A DNA stretch of 64,000 nt from DATAEG01 sp963703085 (GCA_963703085.1 OY969789.1:434001-498000), one strand, 5' to 3'; counted from the first letter of the stretch, positions 49,241-58,180 are shown. The notes: generated from the sequence alone by a model not told the origin. Translations and numbers: made by a program.

Positions 49241-50032
49241 AACGAACACCACCATGAGCGGCAAGATCGAGAACAGCGCCGCAGTGAACAGCTCGTGCAA
49301 CCGGATCGTCTGCGCGGTGAGGAACGTCGAGAGCGAGAGTTGCACCGTCCACGACTGCGGGTCCTGGGCGATCACCAGCGGCCAGAGGAAGGCGTTCCAG
49401 CTGCCGATGAACGTCAGGGCACCGACTGCGGCGAAGATCGGCTTGGAGTTCGGCACGACGATGCGCCAGTACGCACCCCAGTACCCGAGCCCGTCGATGC
49501 GGGCCGCCTCCTCGAGCTCCGCCGGGAAACCGAGGAAGTACTGCCGGAACAAGAACGCGGCAAACGCCTGGAAGAGGCCCGGGACGATGATGCCGCGCAG
49601 CGAGCTGACCCAGCCGAGCGTCGATACGAGCACGAAGCTCGGCACGAACGTGACCGCAGCGGGGATGAGCAGCGTGCCGAGAACGAACCCGAAGACGAGG
49701 TTCGCGTGCCGGTACGGGATGCGGGCCAAACCGTAACCGGCCAGCGAGGCGAGCACGATCACACCGACGGTCTGCACCACAGCGATGACCACCGAGTTGA
49801 CCATGCTGCGCAGCATCGGCACGGACGGGTCGTCGAACAGCTCCTTGACGTTGCCCCAGTGCAGCTGCGCGGGGAAGAACTTCCAGTTCGGCGAGGTGAT
49901 GTCCAGATCGGTGCTCAACGCGTTGCGGATCAGCAGGTAGAACGGCAAGAGGAACAACACCGTGCCGCTCACCAGCAGCACGTAGCGCAGGGCCGATCCG
50001 GAGCGTTCGGCCGCGGTGCGCTGCCGCCTCAT
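49187..50032 (-). CDS. Sugar ABC transporter permease, MalG type (second importer)
   Basis: 281 aa, six membrane helices. The EAA loop is EEAARIDGLGYWGAYWRIVVPNSKP. ATG 50032 overlaps the stop of the partner permease by 4 bases (ATGA). The frame is open to 50971 but only as shadow of the neighbour. CUT1 family. With the two genes upstream it forms an importer separate from the one at 22-26 kb. Confidence 0.93.
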   Translation of the reverse strand: MRRQRTAAERSGSALRYVLLVSGTVLFLLPFYLLIRNALSTDLDITSPNWKFFPAQLHWGNVKELFDDPSVPMLRSMVNSVVIAVVQTVGVIVLASLAGYGLARIPYRHANLVFGFVLGTLLIPAAVTFVPSFVLVSTLGWVSSLRGIIVPGLFQAFAAFLFRQYFLGFPAELEEAARIDGLGYWGAYWRIVVPNSKPIFAAVGALTFIGSWNAFLWPLVIAQDPQSWTVQLSLSTFLTAQTIRLHELFTAALFSILPLMVVFVLLQRFIVQGVERTGIND

Positions 50033-51045
50033 GTCGACGCCGTCTCGGGAGCTGGTCGAGCCGCCGCGCGGCGGATCTTGCGGCGCGATGTTCGATCCGA
50101 ACGGTCCTGACCGAAACCGAAGATCGTTCCCTGGGCCACGGTGAAGAGCGCGATCAGCAGCGCCAGCATCATTGCGCCGGCGCTGCCGTGGCCGAAGTCC
50201 TGCTGGGTACCGAGCGCGATGTAGTACAGGTAGACCAGCGGCGGCCGCGCGTACGGCGGGTAACCCGAGGAGCTGGCCAACAGGTTGTAGAACTCGTCGA
50301 AGGCCTGGAAGGCGTTGATGAACAGCAGGATGAGCACCGCGATCGAGGTCGGGCGCAGCTGCGGGAAGGTGATGTACCGCAGCACCTGCCAACCCGGCCG
50401 GGCGCCGTCCACTGCGGCCGCCTCGTACAGCGACGGCGAGATCCGCTGCAGGCCGGCGAGGAACAGGATCATGTAGAAGCCGACCTGCAGCCACAACCGA
50501 ACAGTGACGATCACCAGCCAGTACCAAGGTGGATGCGTCACCGACAACCAGGCGATGGAGTTGAGCCCGACCTTGTCGAGCACCGTGTTCGCCAAGCCGA
50601 AGCGCACGCCGCTGAAGATCGACATCTTCCAGATCAGGGCTGCCACGACGTAGGAGCACGCGGTCGGCAGGAAAAAGACCGAACGGAAGAACGACTGGGC
50701 GAACCTGGCTCGGTTGATCAACAACGCGAGCCCGAGCGACGCGGCGAAGGTGGTGGGCACGATGAACAGTGCGAAGACGAGGAAGGTCAACATGCTGTGT
50801 ACGAACGCCGGCTGCTTCAGCAGGTCGATGTAGTTCTGCACCCCGACGAACTTCGAGGGCGTGACCGTGTTGCGGGCATCGAAGAAGCTCAGGTACAGGC
50901 TCCACAGGATCGGGATGTAGACGAAGACCGTCAACCCGAGCAGGAACGGTCCGACGAATACCCAGAACCACAGCGTGCGGTGTTGGTTGCTCCCCCGCCG
51001 TCGGCGCCGTTGCAGCGCCGCCGCGCGAGCGTCCGCCGCGGTCAC
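50029..51045 (-). CDS. Sugar ABC transporter permease, MalF type (second importer)
   Basis: 338 aa. A basic cytoplasmic N-terminus (LQRRRRRGSNQHR) precedes six membrane helices. The EAA-type loop is YEAAAVDGARPGWQVLRYITFPQLRP. The GTG at 51045 lies 3 bases after the stop of the binding-protein gene. C-terminus is basic and probably cytoplasmic. No ATPase gene is adjacent. Confidence 0.92.
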   Translation of the reverse strand: MTAADARAAALQRRRRRGSNQHRTLWFWVFVGPFLLGLTVFVYIPILWSLYLSFFDARNTVTPSKFVGVQNYIDLLKQPAFVHSMLTFLVFALFIVPTTFAASLGLALLINRARFAQSFFRSVFFLPTACSYVVAALIWKMSIFSGVRFGLANTVLDKVGLNSIAWLSVTHPPWYWLVIVTVRLWLQVGFYMILFLAGLQRISPSLYEAAAVDGARPGWQVLRYITFPQLRPTSIAVLILLFINAFQAFDEFYNLLASSSGYPPYARPPLVYLYYIALGTQQDFGHGSAGAMMLALLIALFTVAQGTIFGFGQDRSDRTSRRKIRRAAARPAPETAST

Positions 51046-51048
51046 GCT

Positions 51049-52335
51049 CTACTTGACGCGGTCGAGTTCGGCTTGCACAGCTTTCTTGACCGTGGCGAGT
51101 TGACTGGTCGGATCCGCGCCATCCTTGATGATCTTGCTCAGCGCGTCCTGGTAAGCGGTACCTGAAGCAGGCGTCCAGAGCAGCGGGGTCTGCGCCTTGC
51201 CGTTGTCGGTGACCATCTTGGCCGCGTCCGCTGCCGGGCCGGACTTCAACTTGTCCGCCTTCGCGACGAGCGTGGCCCGGGACGGGATATGGAAGCCGTA
51301 GCTCTGCGCGAAGTCGAGCTGATCATCGGTCTGATCCACCCAGAGCCACTTGACGAAGGCTTTGGCAGCATCGATGTTCTTGCTCTTCGCGCTCACGCTC
51401 GAGCCGTACGCGCCGACCGGGACCGATGCAGCGCCGACGGTGTCGGACAACTTCGGCCACGGTGCCACCCCGAAGTCGTCCTTCAGGGTCTCGGTGATGG
51501 CCGGCAAGTTCCACAGTCCGGTGAACTGCATCGCGGTGAGTCCCTGGTTGATGGCCGACGGGTCCGACCAGTCAGCCGGCGCCCCGAGCAGCAACGACCC
51601 GCTGGTGAACAGCTCGCGCAGCTTGGCCAACGACTCCGCGGCATGGGGATCGTCGAAACCGATCTTGTTGTCGTCGGTCAGGTAATCGAGCCCGGCTGCC
51701 CAGAGCGCCGGTCCGCCGAGGATGCCGACACCGCCGTCGTTGCCGACGAACAGCCCCTTCACCTTTTTCTTGGTGAGCCGTTTTGCAGCGTCGATCAATT
51801 CGTCCATCGTCTGTGGCGGGTTGACGCCGGCATCGCTGAGCATGCTCTTGCGGTAAACCAGAAGTTGCATGTCGATGACCTGCGGAACCGCGTAAAGCGA
51901 GCCCTGGTAGGTCATCCGCTTGATCAGCGCCGGGTTGAAGTCGCTCTGCGCATCACCCAGGATGCCGTCCAACGCAACAACCTGCTTGCCCTTGATCTGG
52001 TCGATGTTCGGCCCGTTGCCCTCTTCGAAGACGTCCGGGCCCTGGCTGGTGAGCAGCGCGGCGGCGACCTTCTTGTCGTAGTCGCCGGGCGTCCAGGTGA
52101 CGGCGACCTTGGCCTTCTTGTAGGCCGCGGCGTAGCGCTTCACCGCCTGCTCGGTGCCGGCCTCGCCGTACTGGTGGTACCACTGCGCGAGTGAGGGAGT
52201 GCCGCCTGAGCCGGTGTTCTTGCTGCGGCCGGTGTTCGATCCGCAGGCCGCCAGGGCAGCCAGCGCGGCCCCTGCGCCGGTCACGCCGAAGAACGTGCGC
52301 CGATTCATGGCTGGGATGCGGGGTAGCTCGCTCAT
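51049..52335 (-). CDS. Sugar-binding lipoprotein of ABC importer (possible Tat export)
   Basis: 428 aa. The signal contains a twin-arginine-like NRRTFFGVTGAG and a lipobox ALAAC, so it may be exported folded by Tat and then lipidated. The mature part is a family 1 solute-binding fold (YHQYGEAGTEQAVKRYAAAYKK, SQGPDVFEEGNGPN, WLWVDQTDDQLDFAQSYGFHIPSR). ATG 52335 is taken; an internal ATG at 52308 directly before the signal is an alternative start. First gene of the importer unit 52335-49187. Confidence 0.92.
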   Translation of the reverse strand: MSELPRIPAMNRRTFFGVTGAGAALAALAACGSNTGRSKNTGSGGTPSLAQWYHQYGEAGTEQAVKRYAAAYKKAKVAVTWTPGDYDKKVAAALLTSQGPDVFEEGNGPNIDQIKGKQVVALDGILGDAQSDFNPALIKRMTYQGSLYAVPQVIDMQLLVYRKSMLSDAGVNPPQTMDELIDAAKRLTKKKVKGLFVGNDGGVGILGGPALWAAGLDYLTDDNKIGFDDPHAAESLAKLRELFTSGSLLLGAPADWSDPSAINQGLTAMQFTGLWNLPAITETLKDDFGVAPWPKLSDTVGAASVPVGAYGSSVSAKSKNIDAAKAFVKWLWVDQTDDQLDFAQSYGFHIPSRATLVAKADKLKSGPAADAAKMVTDNGKAQTPLLWTPASGTAYQDALSKIIKDGADPTSQLATVKKAVQAELDRVK

Positions 52336-52391
52336 GTGGCACTCCGGGGTCTCGAATCAGGACGGCATCAGAATTTACCGCCTGCGGGCTC

Positions 52392-53366
52392 TCATCCGGT
52401 GCCCACCCAGCCGGCATCATCGAGCAGGTGCACCGAGATGTCCCACAACCGCTCGGCATTGGCTGCATCGAGGGCATAACCGGCGACCCCGCCGACGCCG
52501 GCTTCCCCGCGCCGCCGGATGACCGGGGCCTCGGCACAGTCCTCGAAGTACCGGCCGCCGACACCGGCCAGCTGCGGCGAAGTGGCAAGCAGCACGGAGG
52601 TCGCCGCACCCTGCTCGACCGATTTGAACCGCGCACCGGCGCGGCGGAATCGCTCCTCAGCCTCGGCCAAGTAGGCCGCGCCACCGACATGACGCTGCAG
52701 TTCGGTCGCAATGCCGCCGGGCATCAGTGCATTGGCCGTGATGCCGTCGGCGGCCCATCGCCGGGACGCCTCGACGGCGAAGAGGACGTTGGCTGTCTTT
52801 GATTGCCCGTACGCGCCGAACGGGTCGTACGCACGGAAGTCGTAGTGCAGGTCGTCGAAGACGACCGGGGAGTTGAGGTGGCCGCTGGAGCTGACCACGA
52901 CCACCCGCGCGGCGTCGGCGGCGGCGAGCGCGCGGTGCAGGGCGAGCGCCAGCGCGAAATGACCAAGATGGTTGGTCGCGAATTGCATTTCGTGACCGTG
53001 CTGCGTGCGGGTCAGTTCGCCGATCGCCATCACACCGGCGTTGTTCACCAGAATGTCGAGTGGGCCGTCCCAGCCGGCGGCGCAGGCGGCCACGCTCGCG
53101 AGGTCGGTGAGTTCGAGCTGCGCGACGGAAATTGCCTCGTTCCCAGTCGTCTCGCGGATATCGGCCGCGACCCGTTCACCCGCGTCGACCTGGCGAACTG
53201 CCAGGGTCACCGCCGCGCCGGCTCCTGCCAGGGCCCGCGCCGTCTCCACCCCGATACCCGAGGCGGCTCCGGTGACCACGGCCCGGCGCCCGGAGAGATC
53301 GATCCCGGCAACGACCTCCGCCGCAGTCGCCGTGGCGCCGAAGGGAGTTGTGATCCTGTTGGGCAT
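52392..53366 (-). CDS. Short-chain dehydrogenase/reductase
   Basis: 324 aa from ATG 53366 (GTG 53369 possible). NAD(P)-binding TGAASGIG, structural NNAGVMA, catalytic serine in VVVSSSGH and the YGQSK (YxxxK) pair are all present. The set resembles the retinol/pollen-type SDRs common in actinomycetes. Substrate unknown. It is 56 bases upstream of the binding-protein gene on the same strand, so it could be read with the importer. Confidence 0.91.
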   Translation of the reverse strand: MPNRITTPFGATATAAEVVAGIDLSGRRAVVTGAASGIGVETARALAGAGAAVTLAVRQVDAGERVAADIRETTGNEAISVAQLELTDLASVAACAAGWDGPLDILVNNAGVMAIGELTRTQHGHEMQFATNHLGHFALALALHRALAAADAARVVVVSSSGHLNSPVVFDDLHYDFRAYDPFGAYGQSKTANVLFAVEASRRWAADGITANALMPGGIATELQRHVGGAAYLAEAEERFRRAGARFKSVEQGAATSVLLATSPQLAGVGGRYFEDCAEAPVIRRRGEAGVGGVAGYALDAANAERLWDISVHLLDDAGWVGTG

Positions 53367-53426
53367 CACTCAATCGTAAAAGGCGAGCAGCCACCGTCGC
53401 GGAGCAGCAACAGAGCGACCCGGGTC

Positions 53427-53700
53427 GTGCCGACCGTAGGTCCAGGCACGTGCGTCCGGCTGAGCGTGCGAGGCCGGCGCCATAGGTACCGCCGACCGTA
53501 GGTCCAGGCAGGTGCGTCCGCGCCGAGCGTGCGAGGCCGGCGCCAGCAACACAGCAACCGGGGCCGTGCCGACCGTAGGTCCAGGCACGTGCGTCCGCGC
53601 CGAGCGTGCGAGGCCGGCGCCATAAACGCAGCAACCCGGGGCCGTGCCGACCGTAGGTCCAGGCACGTGCGTCCGCGCCGAGCGTGCGAGGCCGGCGCCA
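53427..53700. repeat. Four-copy array of a structured 57-bp repeat
   Basis: Copies at 53427-53482, 53489-53545, 53566-53622 and 53644-53700, the last two identical over the core and 78 bases apart. Each core holds a hairpin, GTGCC-GACC-GTA-GGTC-CA-GGCAC, and a second GCGCC/GGCGC pairing. Spacers of copies 3 and 4 are similar too (GCAGCAACCCGGGGCC-like); copy 2 is preceded by a shortened 6-base spacer. The array fills the 339-base gap between the PfkB stop (53706) and the SDR start. No cas genes nearby. It looks like a REP-type or RNA-structured intergenic element. Confidence 0.85.
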
Positions 53701-53705
53701 TGAAC

Positions 53706-54827
53706 TCAAGCGTCGGACCAGCGCGCGATCGTGGCACTGGCTCGGCGGACCGCAATCCGGCCGGAGTCGGGCAGCACGTCGTCGACGAACGCGTACGCGG
53801 CGGCCAGATCCCCTGCGGCGCCGGAGCCGGCAGCCGCCTTCGCCCGCACCCCGGCCAGCCAGTCAACGATGTCGCCCCACCCCGGTGCGGCCAGTGACCC
53901 ACCGACGTACTGCACCGACAGCGCCGCACACAGGTTGGCGAAGGCCAGCCGCTGGCGCAGTGGCCACTTGCGCAGGGTGCCCAGCACGAAGGCCGCACCG
54001 AAGACGTCGCCGGCGCCGGTGGGATCGGTCTCGTTCACCGGCAACGACGGCGCCCAATCCTCCTCGCCGGTCAGCGAGTCGACGGCCAGCGCGCCCTGCC
54101 CGCCGCAGGTCACCACAGCCACCGGCACCTTGTCGGCGAGGACGTGCAGTGCGTCGTGCGGATCGTCGGTGTGCGTGTACGCCATCGCCTCGACGCTGTT
54201 GGGGACGAACGCGTGGAACCCCTTGAGCTGGTCGAAGATGGTCGCTGACCACCGCTGCGCAGGATCCCAGCCGACGTCGCCGAAGAGCAGCATGCCCCGC
54301 GCCGCAGCGTCCTCGGTCCACGGCTCCGGTTCTTCGGTGAGGTGCACGAAACCTATCGAGGCGTCCGGAGCGACGCCGACCAGCTCGGACGGCCGCAGCG
54401 GAGCGGGGTGGCTGTGCGTGACCATCGACCGGTCCCGGTTCACCACCATCGACACGGTCACCGGCGAGTGCCAGGCCGGGAACCGCCGCGAGTAGCTGAG
54501 GTCGACGCCCTCCTGTGTGGCGAGGGTGCGCCAACAGAAGTCGCCGTAGACGTCATCGCCGAACGCGCCGGCCAGCGAGGTGCGCAAGCCCAGGCGGCTC
54601 GCTGCGATCGCCAGGTTGGCGATCCCTCCCGGACACGAGCCCATGCCGTCGGCGAACACCTCGGTACCGCGGGCCGGAACCGAGTCCAATCCGGTCAACA
54701 CGAGGTCGAAGAAGACGGTGCCCTGCAGAAAGAGGTCGCAATCGGCGCCGGTCACCGTTGCGGCGACCGGCGCATCCTCAGCGCGCTCGTGGGGATTCAC
54801 ACCCAGGTACTCGTTCATCGGGTCCAT
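53706..54827 (-). CDS. PfkB-family carbohydrate kinase
   Basis: 373 aa. The signature is NETDPTGAGDVFGAAF, with the catalytic aspartate in GAGD, and an N-terminal GGIANLAIAASRLGLRTSLAGAFGDD. Phosphorylates a sugar or nucleoside with ATP. Start ATG 54827 is chosen because the frame upstream runs into the divergent GH4 gene; the next ATG at 54818 is possible. Only 52 bases separate it from the GH4 start, and a phospho-sugar link between the two is plausible. The stop is 5 bases from the repeat array. Confidence 0.9.
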   Translation of the reverse strand: MDPMNEYLGVNPHERAEDAPVAATVTGADCDLFLQGTVFFDLVLTGLDSVPARGTEVFADGMGSCPGGIANLAIAASRLGLRTSLAGAFGDDVYGDFCWRTLATQEGVDLSYSRRFPAWHSPVTVSMVVNRDRSMVTHSHPAPLRPSELVGVAPDASIGFVHLTEEPEPWTEDAAARGMLLFGDVGWDPAQRWSATIFDQLKGFHAFVPNSVEAMAYTHTDDPHDALHVLADKVPVAVVTCGGQGALAVDSLTGEEDWAPSLPVNETDPTGAGDVFGAAFVLGTLRKWPLRQRLAFANLCAALSVQYVGGSLAAPGWGDIVDWLAGVRAKAAAGSGAAGDLAAAYAFVDDVLPDSGRIAVRRASATIARWSDA

Positions 54828-54879
54828 CGTGGCGCACCACGTACCCGTCCGGGAAGCTGCGGTCAGTAGTGTCCGGTTG

Positions 54880-56184
54880 GTGCGTGCGGTCGTGCTCGGC
54901 GGTGGCGGCTTTCGCGTCCCGCTGATCCACCGCGCGTTGCGCTCCGCCGCGCTCGGCATCGACGAACTGGTGCTCTACGACGTCTCTGCCGATCGGCTGG
55001 GCACGATCCAGCTCGTCCTCGAGCAGGCGGCGCGGCATGATCCGGCGGCGATGCCGGTGCGGTCCACCACCGACCTGGACGACGCGCTGCGCGGTGCGGA
55101 GTTGGTGTTTTCCGCGATGCGGGTGGGCGGCCTCGACGGCCGGGTCCGTGACGAGCGAGCCGCCCTGGACCTGGGACTGATCGGTCAGGAAACGGTCGGG
55201 GCGGGCGGATTGAGTTCGGCATTTCGCACCGTTCCGGTTGCCGTGCGCATTGCCCACCGGATCGCCGAGCTGGCCCCGTCGGCCTGGGTGATCACCATGA
55301 CCAATCCGGCGGGCATCGTCACCGAAGCGATGGCACCGGTGCTGGGCGAGCGAGTCGTCGGGGTCTGCGACTCGGCCAGCGGACTCGTTGCCCGTGCTGC
55401 TCGCGCGCTCGGCGTTCCCGCTTCTTCCACCGAAGTCGACTACCTGGGCCTGAACCACTTGGGGTGGCTGCGCTCCCTGCGAGTCGGCAACATCGATCTC
55501 CTGCCGGCCTTGCTGGCCGATCCGGCCGCACTCGACCGGTTCGAGGAAGGCCGGCTCTTCGGCGCGCCGTTCCTGCAGGCACTCGGATCGCTGCCCAACG
55601 AGTACCTCTACTACTTCTACGACGCACGCCAGGCCCTGGACTCGATCCGCGCGGCTGCCCAGACCCGCGGCGAGCACGTTCGCGACCGGCAGCGGACGTT
55701 CTACGCGGCAGCACGGCAGGCGCCGGAGCGAGCCGCGCAGCTGTGGCAGGAAGCCAACGACGAGCGCAACGCGAGCTACTTCGCCGAGCTACGCGAGCAA
55801 GGTCAGCAGCGGGCCGCGGACGACATCTCCAGCGGCGGTTACGAAGGAATCGCCGCCGCTGTCGCGCAGGCGCTCACCGGTGGGTCCGCCGCCCACCTGA
55901 TCCTCAATGTTGCCAACCGAGGAACAGTTGCCGGGCTGCCGGACGACGCGGTGGTGGAGGTCGGTTGCCGCGTCGACCGAGCTGGTGCCCGTCCGCTGCC
56001 GATCGCCGCACCGAACGAACACCAGCTCGGCCTGATGTCGGCTGTGAAAGCATCCGAACGCGCCGTGATCGAGGCGGCGCTGAGCGGATCGCGATCCGCG
56101 CTGTTGCGCGCCTACGCCCTCCATCCGCTCGTCGGATCGCTGGGCGCAGCGGCCCGTCTCGCCGAGGACGCGCTCTCCTCCTGA
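54880..56184 (+). CDS. GH4 family NAD-dependent 6-phospho-glycosidase
   Basis: 434 aa. GH4 hallmark N-terminus RAVVLGGGGFRVP binds NAD. Metal and active-site residues lie in ITMTNPAG, VGVCDSASG (Cys) and YLGLNHLGW (His). The pattern is closest to 6-phospho-beta-glucosidases, which work by NAD-assisted oxidation and elimination with Mn2+. Start GTG 54880 is set by the Rossmann fold; TTG 54877 is an alternative. Divergent from the PfkB gene. The source of its phosphorylated substrate is not obvious, since uptake nearby is by ABC importer; the PfkB kinase may supply it. Confidence 0.9.
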   Translation: MRAVVLGGGGFRVPLIHRALRSAALGIDELVLYDVSADRLGTIQLVLEQAARHDPAAMPVRSTTDLDDALRGAELVFSAMRVGGLDGRVRDERAALDLGLIGQETVGAGGLSSAFRTVPVAVRIAHRIAELAPSAWVITMTNPAGIVTEAMAPVLGERVVGVCDSASGLVARAARALGVPASSTEVDYLGLNHLGWLRSLRVGNIDLLPALLADPAALDRFEEGRLFGAPFLQALGSLPNEYLYYFYDARQALDSIRAAAQTRGEHVRDRQRTFYAAARQAPERAAQLWQEANDERNASYFAELREQGQQRAADDISSGGYEGIAAAVAQALTGGSAAHLILNVANRGTVAGLPDDAVVEVGCRVDRAGARPLPIAAPNEHQLGLMSAVKASERAVIEAALSGSRSALLRAYALHPLVGSLGAAARLAEDALSS

Positions 56185-56203
56185 GCAGCTGTCGGCTGTG
56201 GAC

Positions 56204-56240
56204 GGTCGGGTGACGCGAGCGGGACCCGCGTCACCCGACC
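56204..56240. terminator. Strong bidirectional terminator hairpin
   Basis: A perfect 14-bp stem (GGTCGGGTGACGCG with its complement) and a 9-base loop lie between the convergent GH4 gene (ends 56184) and the membrane-protein gene (ends 56231). The stop codon of the latter is part of the stem. No T-run, as usual in this group. Confidence 0.8.
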
Positions 56241-57358
56241 TGGGGGGCCGCGGCCGGCGGTCGGACGCCGAGGTCGGCATGGCGGGGGTAGGCGGCTGCC
56301 TCCTCTTCCGTTCTGCCGTTCTGTTGCGCGTCCAGGTCCAGCCGCGGCATGTCCGCGGGCGCTTCCGACGTAGCTCCTGCTCGACCGGCCGTGAACCGGA
56401 TGGTCGTAGCTCGGCCGAGCAGGATCGCTGCGAGACCGAGTACCGCCCATACTGCGAGGACGGCGGCATGCGCCGTCGCTGCATTCCCGTCGAAGTAGGC
56501 GGTACTGCGCAGCAGGCTGGCCGCCGCGCCCGGCGGCAGCCACTGCCCGACATGATCGACGGGTCGTGGTAGCAATTCGGGAGCCGACGTAATTCCGGAG
56601 AACGGGTTGCCGAGAAAGACCATCAGGACCGCGCTGAGGCCGAGCCCGGCCGGACCGAGCAGGGCGAGCAGTCCGGCGGTCGTGCCGGACACCGCGAGCA
56701 ATGCAAGGCTCAGCGCCGCCCACGTGGCGACATGCTGGTGCGGCAACGCCCCGAGGAACGGTTGTGCGATCAGGTACGCACCGAGCCCGGCCAGTGCGCT
56801 GAGCACCACACACATCACCACCTGCCGCCAGGCCGGTAGGCGGCCCAGCAGCAACACCAGGGCCGCTGCTAACGCGATCCCGCAGATGGTCAGTGGCAGC
56901 AACGCGGAGCTGAGCACCGCACCGCGTGGATCACCCGGCGCCGTCGGGACAAGATCGACCGCGCTGACCCGTAACCCGGACTGCGCGCCCAGTTGCCCGG
57001 CCGCGGCGACCAGCAGCTGAGCGACGACCGGACTGGCCGCGCTGGCAGTCAGCACTGTGACGGCATCCGCGGTGACCTCGATAGCGCCGTAGACCCTGCG
57101 GTCCACGATCGCCGTCCGGGCAGCCGCCGTGTCGGCATACAGGCGGAAGTCGAAGGCGCCGGGGTCGTGGTGGGTGAGCCCGGCAACCGCCTGCTGCGCT
57201 GCCGGTCCGGTGCCCACGACCCCCACCGGCAGGTCGCGGGGGGCAAGCCGCGCCGCTGGCCAGGCGAACGCGAGCACGGCAAGCACCACGAACAGCGGTA
57301 CCGCCGCGGAAATCATGACGAGCCTGCGTCGGTAACGCAGATCGGCTGGTTCTGGCAC
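56231..57358 (-). CDS. Membrane protein resembling YhgE/Pip or ABC-2 permeases
   Basis: 375 aa. One membrane helix at about residues 14-34 is followed by an extracytoplasmic domain (to about 145), then five more helices, then a polar cytoplasmic tail of about 60 residues. GNPFSGITSAPELLPRP in the late membrane part is typical of this transporter-like family. The GTG at 57358 has ribosome site GAGGAGG 7 bases upstream. A perfect 18-bp palindrome abuts that site, so the divergent TetR regulator probably represses it. Role unknown; related proteins act in export of antimicrobials or surface material. Confidence 0.7.
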   Translation of the reverse strand: MPEPADLRYRRRLVMISAAVPLFVVLAVLAFAWPAARLAPRDLPVGVVGTGPAAQQAVAGLTHHDPGAFDFRLYADTAAARTAIVDRRVYGAIEVTADAVTVLTASAASPVVAQLLVAAAGQLGAQSGLRVSAVDLVPTAPGDPRGAVLSSALLPLTICGIALAAALVLLLGRLPAWRQVVMCVVLSALAGLGAYLIAQPFLGALPHQHVATWAALSLALLAVSGTTAGLLALLGPAGLGLSAVLMVFLGNPFSGITSAPELLPRPVDHVGQWLPPGAAASLLRSTAYFDGNAATAHAAVLAVWAVLGLAAILLGRATTIRFTAGRAGATSEAPADMPRLDLDAQQNGRTEEEAAAYPRHADLGVRPPAAAPQVG

Positions 57359-57372
57359 CTCGGCCTCCTCAA

Positions 57373-57390
57373 AGCGAACGATCGTTCGCT
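57373..57390. promoter_or_regulatory. Perfect TetR-type operator palindrome
   Basis: AGCGAACGATCGTTCGCT is a perfect 18-bp palindrome between the divergent TetR and membrane-protein genes. A shorter related palindrome, GAACGTTC, occurs at 57431-57438 closer to the TetR start. The placement fits repression of both genes. Confidence 0.75.
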
Positions 57391-57460
57391 ATTGCTCAGC
57401 TTGACTCACCCGGCGGCCAAATGTCAAGACGAACGTTCCTTTTTCTTGTACGGTGTGGCC

Positions 57461-58063
57461 ATGCCGAAGGTGACCCAGCAGTACCGGGACGACCGGCGCG
57501 CGCAGATCCTGAGCGCTGCGCGCCGGTGCTTCCTGCGCGACGGTTTCCACGCCACGTCCATGCACGACCTGTTCGCCGAGGCCGGACTCTCCTCCGGCGC
57601 GGTTTACCGGTACTTCGCGAGCAAGGACGAGATGATCATGGCCATCGCCGACGACAACATCCGCGACGTCATCGCGCTGGTCCACACCGCAACGACCGAC
57701 CGGGACAAGACGTCGGTGGGCACGACGCTGGCCAACGTGCTCGAACTCCTGCAGGCCCGGCACTCGCGCGATGGCATCGGCGGGGTCGCTGTCCAGGTGT
57801 GGTCCGAGGCGTCGCGCAATCCCACGCTGGCCCGGCAGTTCGACGTGCTGCTCAAGCAGAGTCGCGCCGAGCTCACCGACCTCGTTCGCCAGCACCAGGG
57901 CGGTACCGAGTTGCCCGCAGACATCGCGCCGGACGCGCTGGCAACGGTGCTGATCTCGCTGGTTGCCGGTTACCTGCTGCAGCTGGCGCTCTTCGACGAG
58001 GCGGTCACCGCAGGTGTCCCGGACGCTCTGCGCGCACTCTGGCCGGCGCCGAGCCCGGGCTGA
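57461..58063 (+). CDS. TetR-family transcriptional regulator
   Basis: 200 aa. Helix-turn-helix from about residue 25 to 45 (SMHDLFAEAGLSSGAVYRYFASKDEM), with a helical ligand domain behind it. Start ATG 57461 is taken; no ribosome site is visible, so the message may be leaderless or start at the in-frame GTG 57455. Divergent from the membrane-protein gene, with the operator in between, so it most likely represses that gene and itself. Confidence 0.92.
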   Translation: MPKVTQQYRDDRRAQILSAARRCFLRDGFHATSMHDLFAEAGLSSGAVYRYFASKDEMIMAIADDNIRDVIALVHTATTDRDKTSVGTTLANVLELLQARHSRDGIGGVAVQVWSEASRNPTLARQFDVLLKQSRAELTDLVRQHQGGTELPADIAPDALATVLISLVAGYLLQLALFDEAVTAGVPDALRALWPAPSPG

Positions 58064-58180
58064 CCCGGCTGCGGCGCCGCGCAGCCCCGCCGCCCCGGCG
58101 GACCGCCTGTGGCTGTCAGCTACCTGAAACCGGGGCATATGTGGTCGGTTCGCCGCGGGATGTCTGGAAGGATCGCGGTC

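Noticed and set aside
53427..53700. Repeat array read as a CRISPR
   Set aside because: Spacers are similar to each other and of 6, 20 and 21 bases, repeats are 57 bases long, and no cas genes are near.
53366..53998. Repeat array read as a gene for a peptide repeating MAPASHARRGRTCLDLRSA
   Set aside because: No ribosome site supports it, the frame is broken by the shortened spacer between copies 1 and 2, and the sequence resembles no protein family; kept only as a remark in the findings.
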